38,368 nt of DNA from contig JAJEDS010000171.1 of assembly GCA_022821365.1 (NCBI GenBank), forward strand, positions 1 to 38,368, written 5' to 3'. Of the stretch, positions 18,996 to 28,186 are shown one piece after another. Positions within the stretch are counted from its first letter, which is position 1, and the number at the start of each line of letters is the position of its first letter. The DNA is from Dehalococcoidia bacterium (GTDB lineage: Bacteria; Chloroflexota; Dehalococcoidia; Lucifugimonadales; UBA3495). The notes beneath the pieces are model-generated. The model worked only from the letters and a program-made list of their open reading frames with translations, was not told the origin of the DNA and did no database searches. Position numbers and translations under genes: made by a program.

Positions 18996-19104
18996 ACATG
19001 GATATACAGGATTTATTGACGGCTGAAATGAGCACGGTTTCTACAAGACCTCACGTTCTCATCCTGTATATCCTGTATATCCTGTACATCCATGTTTTAA
19101 TCAA
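18996..19104. repeat. Inverted repeat with 9-bp tandem (ATCCTGTAT)3
   Basis: acatggatatacaggat 18996-19012 pairs 16/17 with atcctgtacatccatgt 19079-19095; atcctgtat units from 19061. Confidence 0.85.
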
Positions 19105-19126
19105 CCGTCTCACCGAATCTCCTTCC

Positions 19127-19678
19127 TTAAGCAAAAATATCCGCCACCGCCATCCGCCACCCGGGCACTATATCGCCGCCCTCCAGCGTGTCTCCCTCAC
19201 CCAGGATAACCGGGTTCATGCCGGCGACCCGAACGGTAGCGGTGCGGTTCCGCGGGTTGACTACCACCACCATGCTGGCCCCTGCCTCCAGCCACTCGTC
19301 CACCTTCTCGTAAACCTCGGTGTAGCGGTCGTTGGGTGAGATGACTTCAACGGCCAGATCGGGCGGGCCGGGGAAGTAGCCGTCAACGATGCCGGCCGCT
19401 TCAACCCGTTCCCTCCGTACGAAGGCAGCATCCGGGGCGCGCACGGTGTCCGGGTCCCTTGCCAACAAGAAACCGGTTTCAGCAGCAGTAACCTGGCCCA
19501 AGCCATTAACTCTGACGTGATTGTGCAGCGAGCCGAAAATATTCCCTGATACAGTTCCGTGAATAAATCCGGCCGGCGCCATCTTTCGCAACTCCCCTCG
19601 CACCAATTCATACTTGAACCCGTCATCGGGCATATCCAGCAGTTCTTCAGCAGTTACCAGTTGAGTCTTGGCAACCAT
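19127..19678 (-). CDS. Uma2 family (DUF820) putative endonuclease-fold protein, copy 2
   Basis: MVAKTQLVTAEELLDMPDDGFKYELVRGELRKMAPAG...PPDLAVEVISPNDRYTEVYEKVDEWLEAGASMVVVVNP; clear paralog of 13555-14106. Confidence 0.92.
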   Translation of the reverse strand: MVAKTQLVTAEELLDMPDDGFKYELVRGELRKMAPAGFIHGTVSGNIFGSLHNHVRVNGLGQVTAAETGFLLARDPDTVRAPDAAFVRRERVEAAGIVDGYFPGPPDLAVEVISPNDRYTEVYEKVDEWLEAGASMVVVVNPRNRTATVRVAGMNPVILGEGDTLEGGDIVPGWRMAVADIFA

Positions 19679-19711
19679 GATGTTCGCTCCCGGTCGTATT
19701 TCTCTTCTTCC

Positions 19712-19790
19712 ACGAGGGGACACAAAGCTACACAAAGGAATTGCCAGACTTCCCTTCGTGATTCTTCGTGTGCCTTCGTGGATGATTATT
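19712..19790. repeat. Imperfect inverted repeat (CACGAAG/CTTCGTG type)
   Basis: ccacgaggggacacaaagctacacaaaggaa...cccttcgtgattcttcgtgtgccttcgtgg between Uma2 copy 2 and an LLM gene. Confidence 0.75.
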
Positions 19791-20712
19791 GATGAAACCG
19801 CGGCAGGATTTCCTCGCCCATAATGTTCAACTGCTCCACCGACTCTTCCCCGGAGCACAGGGGCCGTACCACGAACTTGGAGGCTCCGGCATCAACGTAA
19901 CGCTGGATGACATCGCTGACCTCGTCCACGTCGCCCAGGGCGCTGTACTCGGTGAAGTTCACGTCGGGCCGGTGGCGGGTAACAAACTGGTGGGTCTGGG
20001 CCACGGCCTTCTCCCGGTCGGAGCAGATGTAGTAACCCAGCAGCATGCCGATGTGGTCTTCCTCGATCTCCCGTTCGTACTTGTCCGCCGTCTCGAACAC
20101 AATGTCCCGCCCTTGGCTTATTTCATCCGTGGTCGCGCCGGAGACCAGCCAGCCGTCGCCGACCCGGCCCACGCGGCGGGCGGCGGCGGGACTGCGGCCG
20201 CCGATCCACACCGGCGGCGAGGGTTTGAAGCAGGTCTTGGGAGTGATGCTGACGTTGTGGCAGGTGAAGAACCGGCCCTCGTGGGTAACGTTGTCCTCCT
20301 CCCACAGGCGGCGCATCAGGACGATAGCCTCGTCGGTGCGGGGGCTGCGGTCCTCTTTGGGCACGCCGCAGGCCTCGTATTCCTCGATCTCCTCGCCGCC
20401 CAGGCCCACGGCGGGGAAGCAACGGCCCTGGGACAGGAAGTCCAGGGTGGCAATCTGCTTGGCCAGGACCACGGGGTTCCGCAGGGGAAGGGCCAGGACG
20501 CTGGTCCCAAACTTCATCCGGTCGGACCAGGCGGCCACCATGGAAAGGGCCACCATGGGCTCCAGGCTGAACCGGTCGCTGACGATGCGGTCGCTCAGCC
20601 AGATGGAATCGTACCCGTACTTGTCGCCCAGTTCCACCAGGCGGCGCAGGAAGTCGGGGTCGTCTCCCCCCTGTCCGTAGGCGCCCGGCACAAATCCAAT
20701 GGCAACGCTCAT
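19786..20712 (-). CDS. LLM class flavin/F420-dependent oxidoreductase
   Basis: IGFVPGAYGQGGDDPDFLRRLVELGDKYGYDSIWLSDRI...FGTSVLALPLRNPVVLAKQIATLDFLSQGRCFPAVGLGG. Confidence 0.94.
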   Translation of the reverse strand: MSVAIGFVPGAYGQGGDDPDFLRRLVELGDKYGYDSIWLSDRIVSDRFSLEPMVALSMVAAWSDRMKFGTSVLALPLRNPVVLAKQIATLDFLSQGRCFPAVGLGGEEIEEYEACGVPKEDRSPRTDEAIVLMRRLWEEDNVTHEGRFFTCHNVSITPKTCFKPSPPVWIGGRSPAAARRVGRVGDGWLVSGATTDEISQGRDIVFETADKYEREIEEDHIGMLLGYYICSDREKAVAQTHQFVTRHRPDVNFTEYSALGDVDEVSDVIQRYVDAGASKFVVRPLCSGEESVEQLNIMGEEILPRFHQ

Positions 20713-20984
20713 ACACCCTCCCGGGGCAGGCCGAATTGGGGTAATTCTAGCACAACGGGAACTTTATCCACGAATGGGCACTAAGACTCGCCGAGGGAAT
20801 CGCACCTGCTGTCTGCCTTCACCCCCGAGCGAAGCATGGTTCGCTGTGTCCATGTCCGTCCGCTCCCCGACTGCTTACCCTGGCTTGATTTGTAAACGGT
20901 GTTCGCCGGTCGGCGTTGCTTAACGGCGCAGACTGACGTCAGCGGATGTTGTGGCAAGCCTTGGAGACGCTGCTGCGGAAGCTG

Positions 20985-21950
20985 TCACTGCAGTGCCTTA
21001 CGCACTCCAGCTATGACATTGTCCTTGTCGGGTAGGCAGTATTGCTCCATGACGGGGCTGTAGGGAATGGGGACGTCGGGAGCGCAGACGCGGACTGGCG
21101 GGGACTTCAAAGCCCGGAATGTCTCCAGGTCCTCGGTAATCTGGGCGCTGATTTCGGCGGCGGCGCTTCCGGTAATGCAGGCCTCGTCCACAATCACCAC
21201 GCGGCCGGTCTTCCGCACCGAACGGCGGATGGCCGGTGTGTCCATCGGCACCAGGGTACGAGGGTCCACCACTTCCAGGGATATGCCTTCCGCCTCCAGT
21301 TCATCCGCAGCCTTCAGGGCTTCTGGCGCCATCTTCGAAATGGCTACGACTGTCACATCGGACCCTTCCCGCTTCACGTCTGCCTCTCCGATGGGTACCA
21401 GGTACTCCTCCTCTGGCACCGGACACCGGTCCGGAAGGGCCGCCAGCAATTGGTCCTCGAAGAACACCACCGGGTTGTTGTCGCGGATAGCGCTCTTCAT
21501 CAGGCCCTTGGCGTCGTATGGATTGGAGGGCATTACCAGCTTCAGACCCGCCAGGTTCATGAACATGGGGTGAGGACTCTGCGAATGCTGGGCCGCCGCC
21601 GAACGCCCGCCGCCGGTGGAGGCGCGGAACACCAGGGGGAAGGCCGCCTGGCCGCCGAACATGTAGTGGATCTTGGCCATCTGGTTGACGATCTGGTCCA
21701 TCGCGGTGAAAGCGAAGGTCATCATCCCGGGGCTGATGATGGGCCGGAAGCCGCTGCCTGCCGCGCCGAGGCCAGCTCCCACGTAGGCCTCCTCGGAGAT
21801 GGGCGAGGCCCTCAGCCGCTCAATGCCGAACTCGGGAACCAGCGCGGCCAGCGGTCCCAGGTTGCCGCAAATATGAAACACCTTGTCGTCCCGGCGCATC
21901 TCCTCCCGGAACGCTTCCATAATCGCCTCAGCGTAGGTTATCTCTCGCAT
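20985..21950 (-). CDS. 2-oxoacid dehydrogenase E1 component, beta subunit
   Basis: MREITYAEAIMEAFREEM...AAAQHSQSPHPMFMNLAGLKLVMPSNPYDAKGLMKSAIRDNNPVVFFED; start set to 21948-21950. Confidence 0.92.
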   Translation of the reverse strand: MREITYAEAIMEAFREEMRRDDKVFHICGNLGPLAALVPEFGIERLRASPISEEAYVGAGLGAAGSGFRPIISPGMMTFAFTAMDQIVNQMAKIHYMFGGQAAFPLVFRASTGGGRSAAAQHSQSPHPMFMNLAGLKLVMPSNPYDAKGLMKSAIRDNNPVVFFEDQLLAALPDRCPVPEEEYLVPIGEADVKREGSDVTVVAISKMAPEALKAADELEAEGISLEVVDPRTLVPMDTPAIRRSVRKTGRVVIVDEACITGSAAAEISAQITEDLETFRALKSPPVRVCAPDVPIPYSPVMEQYCLPDKDNVIAGVRKALQ

Positions 21951-22028
21951 AGTTTGCACCCACTTCAACGCCTCCCAAAGAGGGGAGGAGACTTGGAAAT
22001 CTCTGCGATGGCTAGTTCCGAAACACGT

Positions 22029-22997
22029 TCATGGCGCAAACACCTCCGTCAGGGCGTCCTCGGGCCTGGGCAGGGGGCTGGACCTGGCGAACTCGATAGC
22101 CGACTCGACGGCAGCGGCAACCTCCTGGTCGATCTGCTGTAGTTGCTCCCTGGTCGCGACGCCCTGCTCCATTAGCAGGTCGATGAATACCGAGATGGGA
22201 TCGTGGGACTGGCTCAGTTCAATCTCGCTAACCGGTCTCGGGTCCGGCGGGTTGCCGCGGGACTCCGAGTGGCCGCGCCAGCGGTAGGTCTTGCATTCCA
22301 GCAGGGTGGGACCGCCGCCCTCCCTGGCTTGCCGTACCGCTTCCTGCGCCGCCTCGTAGACGGTCAGAACGTCGGTGCCTTCCACCGTCAGCCCGGGGAT
22401 GTTATAGCCAGCGGCCCGCGCCGACACGTCCTCCACCGAAAGCGTGGCCGCCGCTGAGTTGCTCGAGGCCCAGCGGTTGTTCTCGCAGACAAAGATAACC
22501 GGCAGGTTCCAGATAGAGGCCAGGTTCAACGAGCCGTGAAAGGCCCCTTCGTTGGAGGCTCCGTCGCCGAAAAAGGCCACTGCTACGCCGTCGCCGCCTT
22601 CCAGCTTGGCGGCCAGCGCCGCGCCGGTGGCAATGGGCATTCCCGCGCCCACAATGCCGTTGGCGCCCAGCATCCCCACGCTGAAGTCTGCGATGTGCAT
22701 CGAGCCGCCCTTTCCGTGGCAGTAACCATTGGCGCGGCCGAACAGTTCCGCCATCATCAGGTTGATGTCGGCTCCCTTGGCGATGTTGTGGCCGTGGCCC
22801 CGGTGGGTGCTGGCGATTCGGTCGGTACTGCGGAGGGCAGAGCACACGCCCACGGCGACGGCCTCCTGACCGATGTAAGCGTGAACCACGCCGGGGATGT
22901 TGCCTTCGTGAAACTCTTCGACGGCCCTGGCGTCGAAGGTGCGGATGGTTACCATCTTGCGGTACATATCCAACAAAAGGCCGGAATCCGTAGTCAT
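22029..22997 (-). CDS. Thiamine-diphosphate-dependent E1 component, alpha subunit
   Basis: GQEAVAVGVCSALRSTDRIASTHRGHGH...GDGASNEGAFHGSLNLASIWNLPVIFVCENNRWA (ThDP motif). Confidence 0.94.
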   Translation of the reverse strand: MTTDSGLLLDMYRKMVTIRTFDARAVEEFHEGNIPGVVHAYIGQEAVAVGVCSALRSTDRIASTHRGHGHNIAKGADINLMMAELFGRANGYCHGKGGSMHIADFSVGMLGANGIVGAGMPIATGAALAAKLEGGDGVAVAFFGDGASNEGAFHGSLNLASIWNLPVIFVCENNRWASSNSAAATLSVEDVSARAAGYNIPGLTVEGTDVLTVYEAAQEAVRQAREGGGPTLLECKTYRWRGHSESRGNPPDPRPVSEIELSQSHDPISVFIDLLMEQGVATREQLQQIDQEVAAAVESAIEFARSSPLPRPEDALTEVFAP

Positions 22998-23357
22998 TAG
23001 CCTTCCCTCCTGATGTCAGAGATTGGCCGCATTGTACCCCACTGCAAACCGCGCCGCTATGGCAGGCGTTGCCTCAAAAATAATCTTACGGGCGGGTGGC
23101 ATGACGCCGGGCGCGATGAGCAAGTCTTTGGACGCAATCAAATCAGCGGAACAGGGGCCATTCAGACCGTCCAAAGGCTTGAACAAAGGGAAACTCCTTG
23201 CAGCAGCTGCGGCAGGCAGGGAATAACCGATTTGACGGGGAGCATTGACCTGGTCTAATACAAGGTCGAGAAGGTCCCGTAGCGAAGGCGAGGCGGTGCA
23301 AGGGCCGAGGCATTTGGCCCCGGGTCAATCGCAATTTCCCACATACTTGGCTCGCTG

Positions 23358-24773
23358 TTACTGAGACAAATCCCCGGGGTGCCGCCTATGCCACTCCGTC
23401 CGCGCCTGGTATTCCCGGGCAATGGCCAGGCAGGCGTTCTCGTCGTAGGCGCGGGCCATGAACTGGATTCCCGTGGGCAGGCCGTCGCCGTCGAAACCGC
23501 TGGGCACGGAAATGGAAGGCAGCCCGCAGCCGTTGCCGATGCTGCCCATCAGGTCGCCGGCCCCGGCGGAAGTCATTGAGCGGCTGCGGAACTCCTGGTC
23601 TATGGACGTGGCCGTGTTCATCGCCGTGGGCGCGGCAACGGCGTCATACCGGGCCAGCGCTTCGTCCACCTGCCTGGCCATCACTCTCCGAAGCCGCAGG
23701 GCCTTGATGTAGTCGGTGGCCAGGACGGCCGGCCGGGCGTAGGGACTGCGGCCGTGCCAACCCGGGGCCGACAGTTCCCGCGGGCCGCCCTCGGCCAGGA
23801 AGTCCTCAAAGGCGCTGGCCGACTCCACCATCAGGATCACCGACGTTATTTCCACGTAGGGAAACTCGGGAAACTCCATCTCCTCCACATCCGCTACGTC
23901 TCTCAACACCTCAACGGCCGCCTCGAAATTCTCCTTGACCGCATCCGCCGCCTCATCCAGCGTCCCACTGGGCACGCCGATGCGGTAGCGGCGACCAGGG
24001 TTGAAGCTGGGGTTGTAGGTGAATGGCTCAGCGTGGGTGGAACCATCCAGCGGGTCGGGGCCGGCAATGGCCTCCAGGACAATGCCGCAGTCATCGGCGG
24101 TCAGGCACAGTGGGCCAAGCTTGTCCAGGGTCCAGCAAAGGGCCATGGCCCCGTACCGGCTTACCCGTCCGTAGGTAGGACGCAGCCCGGACAGCCCGCA
24201 GTTGTTTGCCGGAATGAGAATGGAACCCCAGGTCTCCGAGCCAATGGCAAAGGGGACCAGCCCCGCCGCCACCGCCGCGCCCGACCCGCTGGAGGAACCG
24301 CCGGTCCAGCGGCCCGTGTCCCACGGATTCCTGGGCGGGCCGGTGAGCGATGCGTCGGGGTGGATGTAGCCCATGCCGCCGGCCAGTTCAATCATGGCCA
24401 GTTTGCCGGCCAGGGGTGCTCCAGCCGCTTCCAGCCTGTTAATCACCGTCGCATCGTAGTCGAACTGCTGGTCTTTGAAAGGGGCCGCGCCCCAGGTGGT
24501 TGGGATTCCCCCAGAGGTAGCCAGCAGGTCCTTGGCGCCCCAGGGGATGCCATGCAGCAGGCCCCGGTTGCGCCCGGCCACCAGTTCGGATTCGGCCTGC
24601 CTGGCAGTGGCCAGGGCCCGGTCGGCCGTCAGGGTTACCAGGGCGTTGTAGTGGGGACCGTATTCTTCCAGGCGATCAAGGAAGTCCTGGGTTAAACCGA
24701 CGGGAGAGACTTCCCTGCTGGCAATGAGGCCGGCCAGTTCCCGAATGGGCTTGAAGATGAAGGAGTTGCCCAT
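23358..24773 (-). CDS. Amidase signature family protein
   Basis: GIPWGAKDLLAT, TGGSSSGSGAAVAAGLVPFAIGSETWGSILIPANNCGLSGLRPTYGRVSRYG. Start set to ATG 24771-24773. Confidence 0.93.
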   Translation of the reverse strand: MGNSFIFKPIRELAGLIASREVSPVGLTQDFLDRLEEYGPHYNALVTLTADRALATARQAESELVAGRNRGLLHGIPWGAKDLLATSGGIPTTWGAAPFKDQQFDYDATVINRLEAAGAPLAGKLAMIELAGGMGYIHPDASLTGPPRNPWDTGRWTGGSSSGSGAAVAAGLVPFAIGSETWGSILIPANNCGLSGLRPTYGRVSRYGAMALCWTLDKLGPLCLTADDCGIVLEAIAGPDPLDGSTHAEPFTYNPSFNPGRRYRIGVPSGTLDEAADAVKENFEAAVEVLRDVADVEEMEFPEFPYVEITSVILMVESASAFEDFLAEGGPRELSAPGWHGRSPYARPAVLATDYIKALRLRRVMARQVDEALARYDAVAAPTAMNTATSIDQEFRSRSMTSAGAGDLMGSIGNGCGLPSISVPSGFDGDGLPTGIQFMARAYDENACLAIAREYQARTEWHRRHPGDLSQ

Positions 24774-24774
24774 G

Positions 24775-24984
24775 CTAATCACCCCGGAAAGGCCTGAAGT
24801 TGGAAAAGGGTTCCACGTCGTTGGTCAGTCTGTACTCACGGATGGGGCGTAGGACCTCCCGCTGTCCGACAATGGCGGTGCGCACGCTTTCCAGTTGTTC
24901 GTCGGTCAACAGGTGGCCGTATCTCTCCTTGATTATGGCAAAGAGGAGCTCCTGTTCCAGTGAATTATCCGCGTTGGTCGTCAT
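24775..24984 (-). CDS. Small amidase-associated protein (possible GatC/AtzG-like subunit)
   Basis: MTTNADNSLEQELLFAIIKERYGHLLTDEQLESVRTAIVGQREVLRPIREYRLTNDVEPFSNFRPFRGD; stop lies 1 nt before the amidase ATG. Confidence 0.7.
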   Translation of the reverse strand: MTTNADNSLEQELLFAIIKERYGHLLTDEQLESVRTAIVGQREVLRPIREYRLTNDVEPFSNFRPFRGD

Positions 24985-25024
24985 CGGGCCCTCCTGGGTA
25001 AAGCTGTCCAATACAAAGTGATGC

Positions 25025-26392
25025 TTAGTTCTGTCCGGCGCGCTGGCTGCGGCTGCGGGCGGTGAGGCGCACGCCCCACATGAGAAAGACCGATGCGGTG
25101 GTCAGGCCGGCGGATATCAGGAAGGCCAGGAAATAGTCGCCCTGCAGGTCGAAGAGCAGGCCCGCCAGTATGGGCCCGAGGCCGATGCCTATGCCCCGCC
25201 CCACTTCCATCATTCCCATCACCTTCCCCAGCATACGGGGCGGGTACAAGTCGGCAGCCTTTGCGCCGATCAACAGGCCGCTGATGCCGTCGCTCAGCCC
25301 GTTCAGGGCCACGAAAGTAACCAGCACCCACCATGCGCCGCCGGCGCTGAGAAACAGGACCAGGACCACGGCTGCCACGGACATGGACATTCCAATGGTA
25401 TAGACGATCTCCCTCCCGATAATATCGGAAAGCAGGCCGGTTGCGGGACGGCCGCCGATACCAAGCATACCGGCGATGCCAATGGCCAGGGCCGCCTGGA
25501 TTTCGCCGTACCCTGCCAGGAAGAGGAAAGCCAGGATGTGGACCATGATCATGTGGTTGCCCACGGAGTTGACCGCCCGGGCGCCCAGCAGCAGCCACAC
25601 CGCCGGTTCGCGGAGAACCTCGCCAACGGAGGACTGGACGGGCGTTTCAACCGCCACAGGCGCGGCGGCCGCCGCGACGGGCAAATCCTCTTCCTCGGCG
25701 CCGGCGTCGTTCCTGCCATCCCAGTTCTCCGGCGCCCGTTTCTGGAAGAGCAGGTTTGGAATGACTACCAACAGGAAGAAAACTACCCCGAAAATCCTGA
25801 AGGCCCACTGCCATCCCAGCGTCGAGACTATAAGCTGGGCCAGGGGGACCACGATTGCCTGCCCCGCCGGATTGCCCGCGTCGGCCATTCCCAGCGCTAC
25901 GCCCCTGCTGCGGGGGAACCAGGGTGCCAGGGTTGCGGTGGCGGAAAAGGATGAGATACCAACCTGACCCACCGTGGCAACTACGCTGTAGAAGATGAAC
26001 AACTGCCATACTTCGCTGACCATGCTGCTGGCCAGCCAGCCAACCAGGATGAAACATCCGGCAATGGGAAACAACACCCTGGGGCCGTAGCGGTCCAGAA
26101 TGATTCCCAGCAGGGGGGCTACAAATGCCCCGAACAGCCCCGAAGCGGAAAAAACGGCGGCGGTAAGGGCCACGCTGCTGCGAAAATGGTCCCGCAGGGC
26201 GACCAGGAACACGCTCTGGACGTTCTTTGACCCGCCTTCAACCGTCAGGTTCGAAAAGGTCAGGAGGAAGATTACCCAACCGTAATGCAGCCTGCGCTTG
26301 AAGGCGGTCAGCAAGATGCACCGGATTTCGGAATTTCGACGTAACAGGGCATGGCATTTACCCGTAGCTGGATTGCCCTGCATTGCGGGCAA
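25025..26392 (-). CDS. MFS transporter (OFA/monocarboxylate-like)
   Basis: 455 aa, about 12 hydrophobic segments; RLHYGWVIFLLTFSNLTVEGG, GLLSDIIGREIVY. Exact start uncertain. Confidence 0.9.
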   Translation of the reverse strand: MPAMQGNPATGKCHALLRRNSEIRCILLTAFKRRLHYGWVIFLLTFSNLTVEGGSKNVQSVFLVALRDHFRSSVALTAAVFSASGLFGAFVAPLLGIILDRYGPRVLFPIAGCFILVGWLASSMVSEVWQLFIFYSVVATVGQVGISSFSATATLAPWFPRSRGVALGMADAGNPAGQAIVVPLAQLIVSTLGWQWAFRIFGVVFFLLVVIPNLLFQKRAPENWDGRNDAGAEEEDLPVAAAAAPVAVETPVQSSVGEVLREPAVWLLLGARAVNSVGNHMIMVHILAFLFLAGYGEIQAALAIGIAGMLGIGGRPATGLLSDIIGREIVYTIGMSMSVAAVVLVLFLSAGGAWWVLVTFVALNGLSDGISGLLIGAKAADLYPPRMLGKVMGMMEVGRGIGIGLGPILAGLLFDLQGDYFLAFLISAGLTTASVFLMWGVRLTARSRSQRAGQN

Positions 26393-26489
26393 GGCAGTAG
26401 CATTATAGCTTCATGTCATCCTGAGCGCAGGGCAAACGCATCTTGGTAGTAGCGTATCTTCAACCTGTTCCTTTGCCAGGGTATCGTTT

Positions 26490-26568
26490 ACCACGGAGGC
26501 ACAGAGTACGCAGAGATGCACAGAGCAACTCTGTGAACCTCCGCGTCCTCTGCGTCTCTGTGTTAAGA
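26490..26568. repeat. Imperfect inverted repeat of the CACAGAG/CTCTGTG family
   Basis: accacggaggcacagagtacgcagagatgcacagagcaactctgtgaacctccgcgtcctctgcgtctctgtgtt. Confidence 0.8.
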
Positions 26569-26707
26569 ATCGCCTTGCCGGCCCAACCCGCTCCGTTGCG
26601 GCGCCCCTGTCCTTCAGTTAGACTACCCTTCGGCCCAAAAGGGGCCCCACTTCGATCAGCGATTACTGACATTCTTGACCGCAAACAGGCTTACGGAGGC
26701 TATCTCA

Positions 26708-28069
26708 ATGTCCAGCGCCAACAGCATAACCCCCGAACTTATCCACTACCTCTCCGGCGCCCTTGACGCCGAACTTCCACCCAACGTGCTGGAGAAGGCC
26801 AAGCACCACATACTGGACACCCTGGCAGCCATGGTTTCCGGTTCCGTGCTCAAGCCAGGAGTCCTGGCCCGCCAGTACGTCGAACAGCAGGGCGGCCCCG
26901 AGGAGGCCCAGGTGGTGGGCAGTTCCATGGTGGTGTCGGCGGTGAACGCTGCCATTGCCAACGGGATGATGGCCCACGCCGACGAGACCGACGACTCCAA
27001 CGGTTCCGCCGGCATCCACCCGGGCTGCGCCGTCCTGCCCGCCGCCATGGCCATGGCGGAGCGGCAAAATGCCAACGGGTCGGACTTTATCAAGGCCGTG
27101 GTGCTGGGTTACGACATTGGCAGCCGCACGACCAAGGCCCTGGGTCGAGAGGAGATGCGGGCGCGCAATCACCTGCCCTTCAGCATCGGCGGCACCATGG
27201 GCGCCACCGCCGCGGCCGGATGCCTGGCCGGCTTGCAGGAAGAGCAGTACCGCGACCTGCTTTCCTACGGCGCCCAGCAGGCTTCGGGCATTATGACCTA
27301 CCCCCGGGACGTGGAACACATCGAGAAGGCCTTCATTTTTGGCGGGATGAACGCCCGCAACGGGGTGATGGCCGCCGAAATGGTGCAGATGGGCTTTACC
27401 GGGGTGTACGACACCTTCACCGGCGACGGCAATTTCCTGGTGGCCTATGCCGATAATCCCGATGGACAGCAACTGGTGGCTGAACTGGGCAGCCGCTACG
27501 AGGTGATGCTGACCAACATCAAGAAGTTCTGCGTGGGCTTCCCCATCCAGTCCCCCGCCGAGGGCCTGCTCATGATCATGGACAAACACGTTATCGGCGC
27601 CGCAGACGTGGACAAGATCGTCGCCCGCCTGCCCGAAAGCGGCGCCCACACCGTCAACGACCGGGACATGCCCGACATCAACCTCCAGTACATCTTCGCC
27701 ATCGCCCTGCTGGACGGCCGGGTCTCCTTCGAGGCCGCCCACTCCTTTGAGCGAATGACTGCTCCGGACGTGCTGGACCTGCGCTCCAGGGTTACGCTCA
27801 TTGGCGACCCTGAACTCAGCGGCGCCCAGCCCGACTACCAGGCCATTGTTGAAGTAACCACGAAAGACGGAACGGTCCACGAGGAACGGGTCACCAGCTT
27901 CCGGGGCCGGGCCGAGAACCCCCTATCCCGGGAGGAAGTGGGCGAGAAGGCGCTGGACTTGATGGAACCGGTCCTTGGTAACGCCCAGTCAAAGGAGTTG
28001 ATTGACGCAATCAACCGGCTGGAAACCCTGCCCAGCGTGCGGGAGTTGCGGCCGCTGCTGTCGGTGTAA
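26708..28069 (+). CDS. MmgE/PrpD family protein
   Basis: KHHILDTLAAMVSGS, NAAIANGMMAHADETDDSNGSAGIHPGCAVLPAAMAMAE. Confidence 0.93.
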   Translation: MSSANSITPELIHYLSGALDAELPPNVLEKAKHHILDTLAAMVSGSVLKPGVLARQYVEQQGGPEEAQVVGSSMVVSAVNAAIANGMMAHADETDDSNGSAGIHPGCAVLPAAMAMAERQNANGSDFIKAVVLGYDIGSRTTKALGREEMRARNHLPFSIGGTMGATAAAGCLAGLQEEQYRDLLSYGAQQASGIMTYPRDVEHIEKAFIFGGMNARNGVMAAEMVQMGFTGVYDTFTGDGNFLVAYADNPDGQQLVAELGSRYEVMLTNIKKFCVGFPIQSPAEGLLMIMDKHVIGAADVDKIVARLPESGAHTVNDRDMPDINLQYIFAIALLDGRVSFEAAHSFERMTAPDVLDLRSRVTLIGDPELSGAQPDYQAIVEVTTKDGTVHEERVTSFRGRAENPLSREEVGEKALDLMEPVLGNAQSKELIDAINRLETLPSVRELRPLLSV

Positions 28070-28098
28070 GCGGGGTCCGTTTCCAAGCCCGTAAATGC

Positions 28099-28126
28099 GC
28101 AGGGGCGCACGGCCGTGCGCCCCTGC
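28099..28126. terminator. 28-bp perfect palindrome between convergent genes, possible bidirectional terminator
   Basis: gcaggggcgcacgg/ccgtgcgcccctgc, 14-bp arms, followed on + by cggttttcttc. Confidence 0.55.
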
Positions 28127-28186
28127 GGTTTTCTTCAGCTCATCGTGACCTTACCCCATCAATGGCGTGGGGTCGTCGGAGAGATC

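Noticed and set aside
17531-19339. 602-aa plus-strand ORF
   Set aside because: Antisense to an MFS gene, a DUF488 gene and part of Uma2; low-complexity composition without domain signature.
20933-20942. CTGACGTCAG palindrome upstream region of an LLM gene
   Set aside because: Single 10-bp palindrome with no promoter context; expected by chance at moderate frequency.
23023-23226. 67-aa ORF (MAALYPTANRAAMAGVASKIILRAGGMTPGAMSKSLDAIK...)
   Set aside because: No recognisable domain or ribosome-binding site; could be a gene remnant but unsupported.
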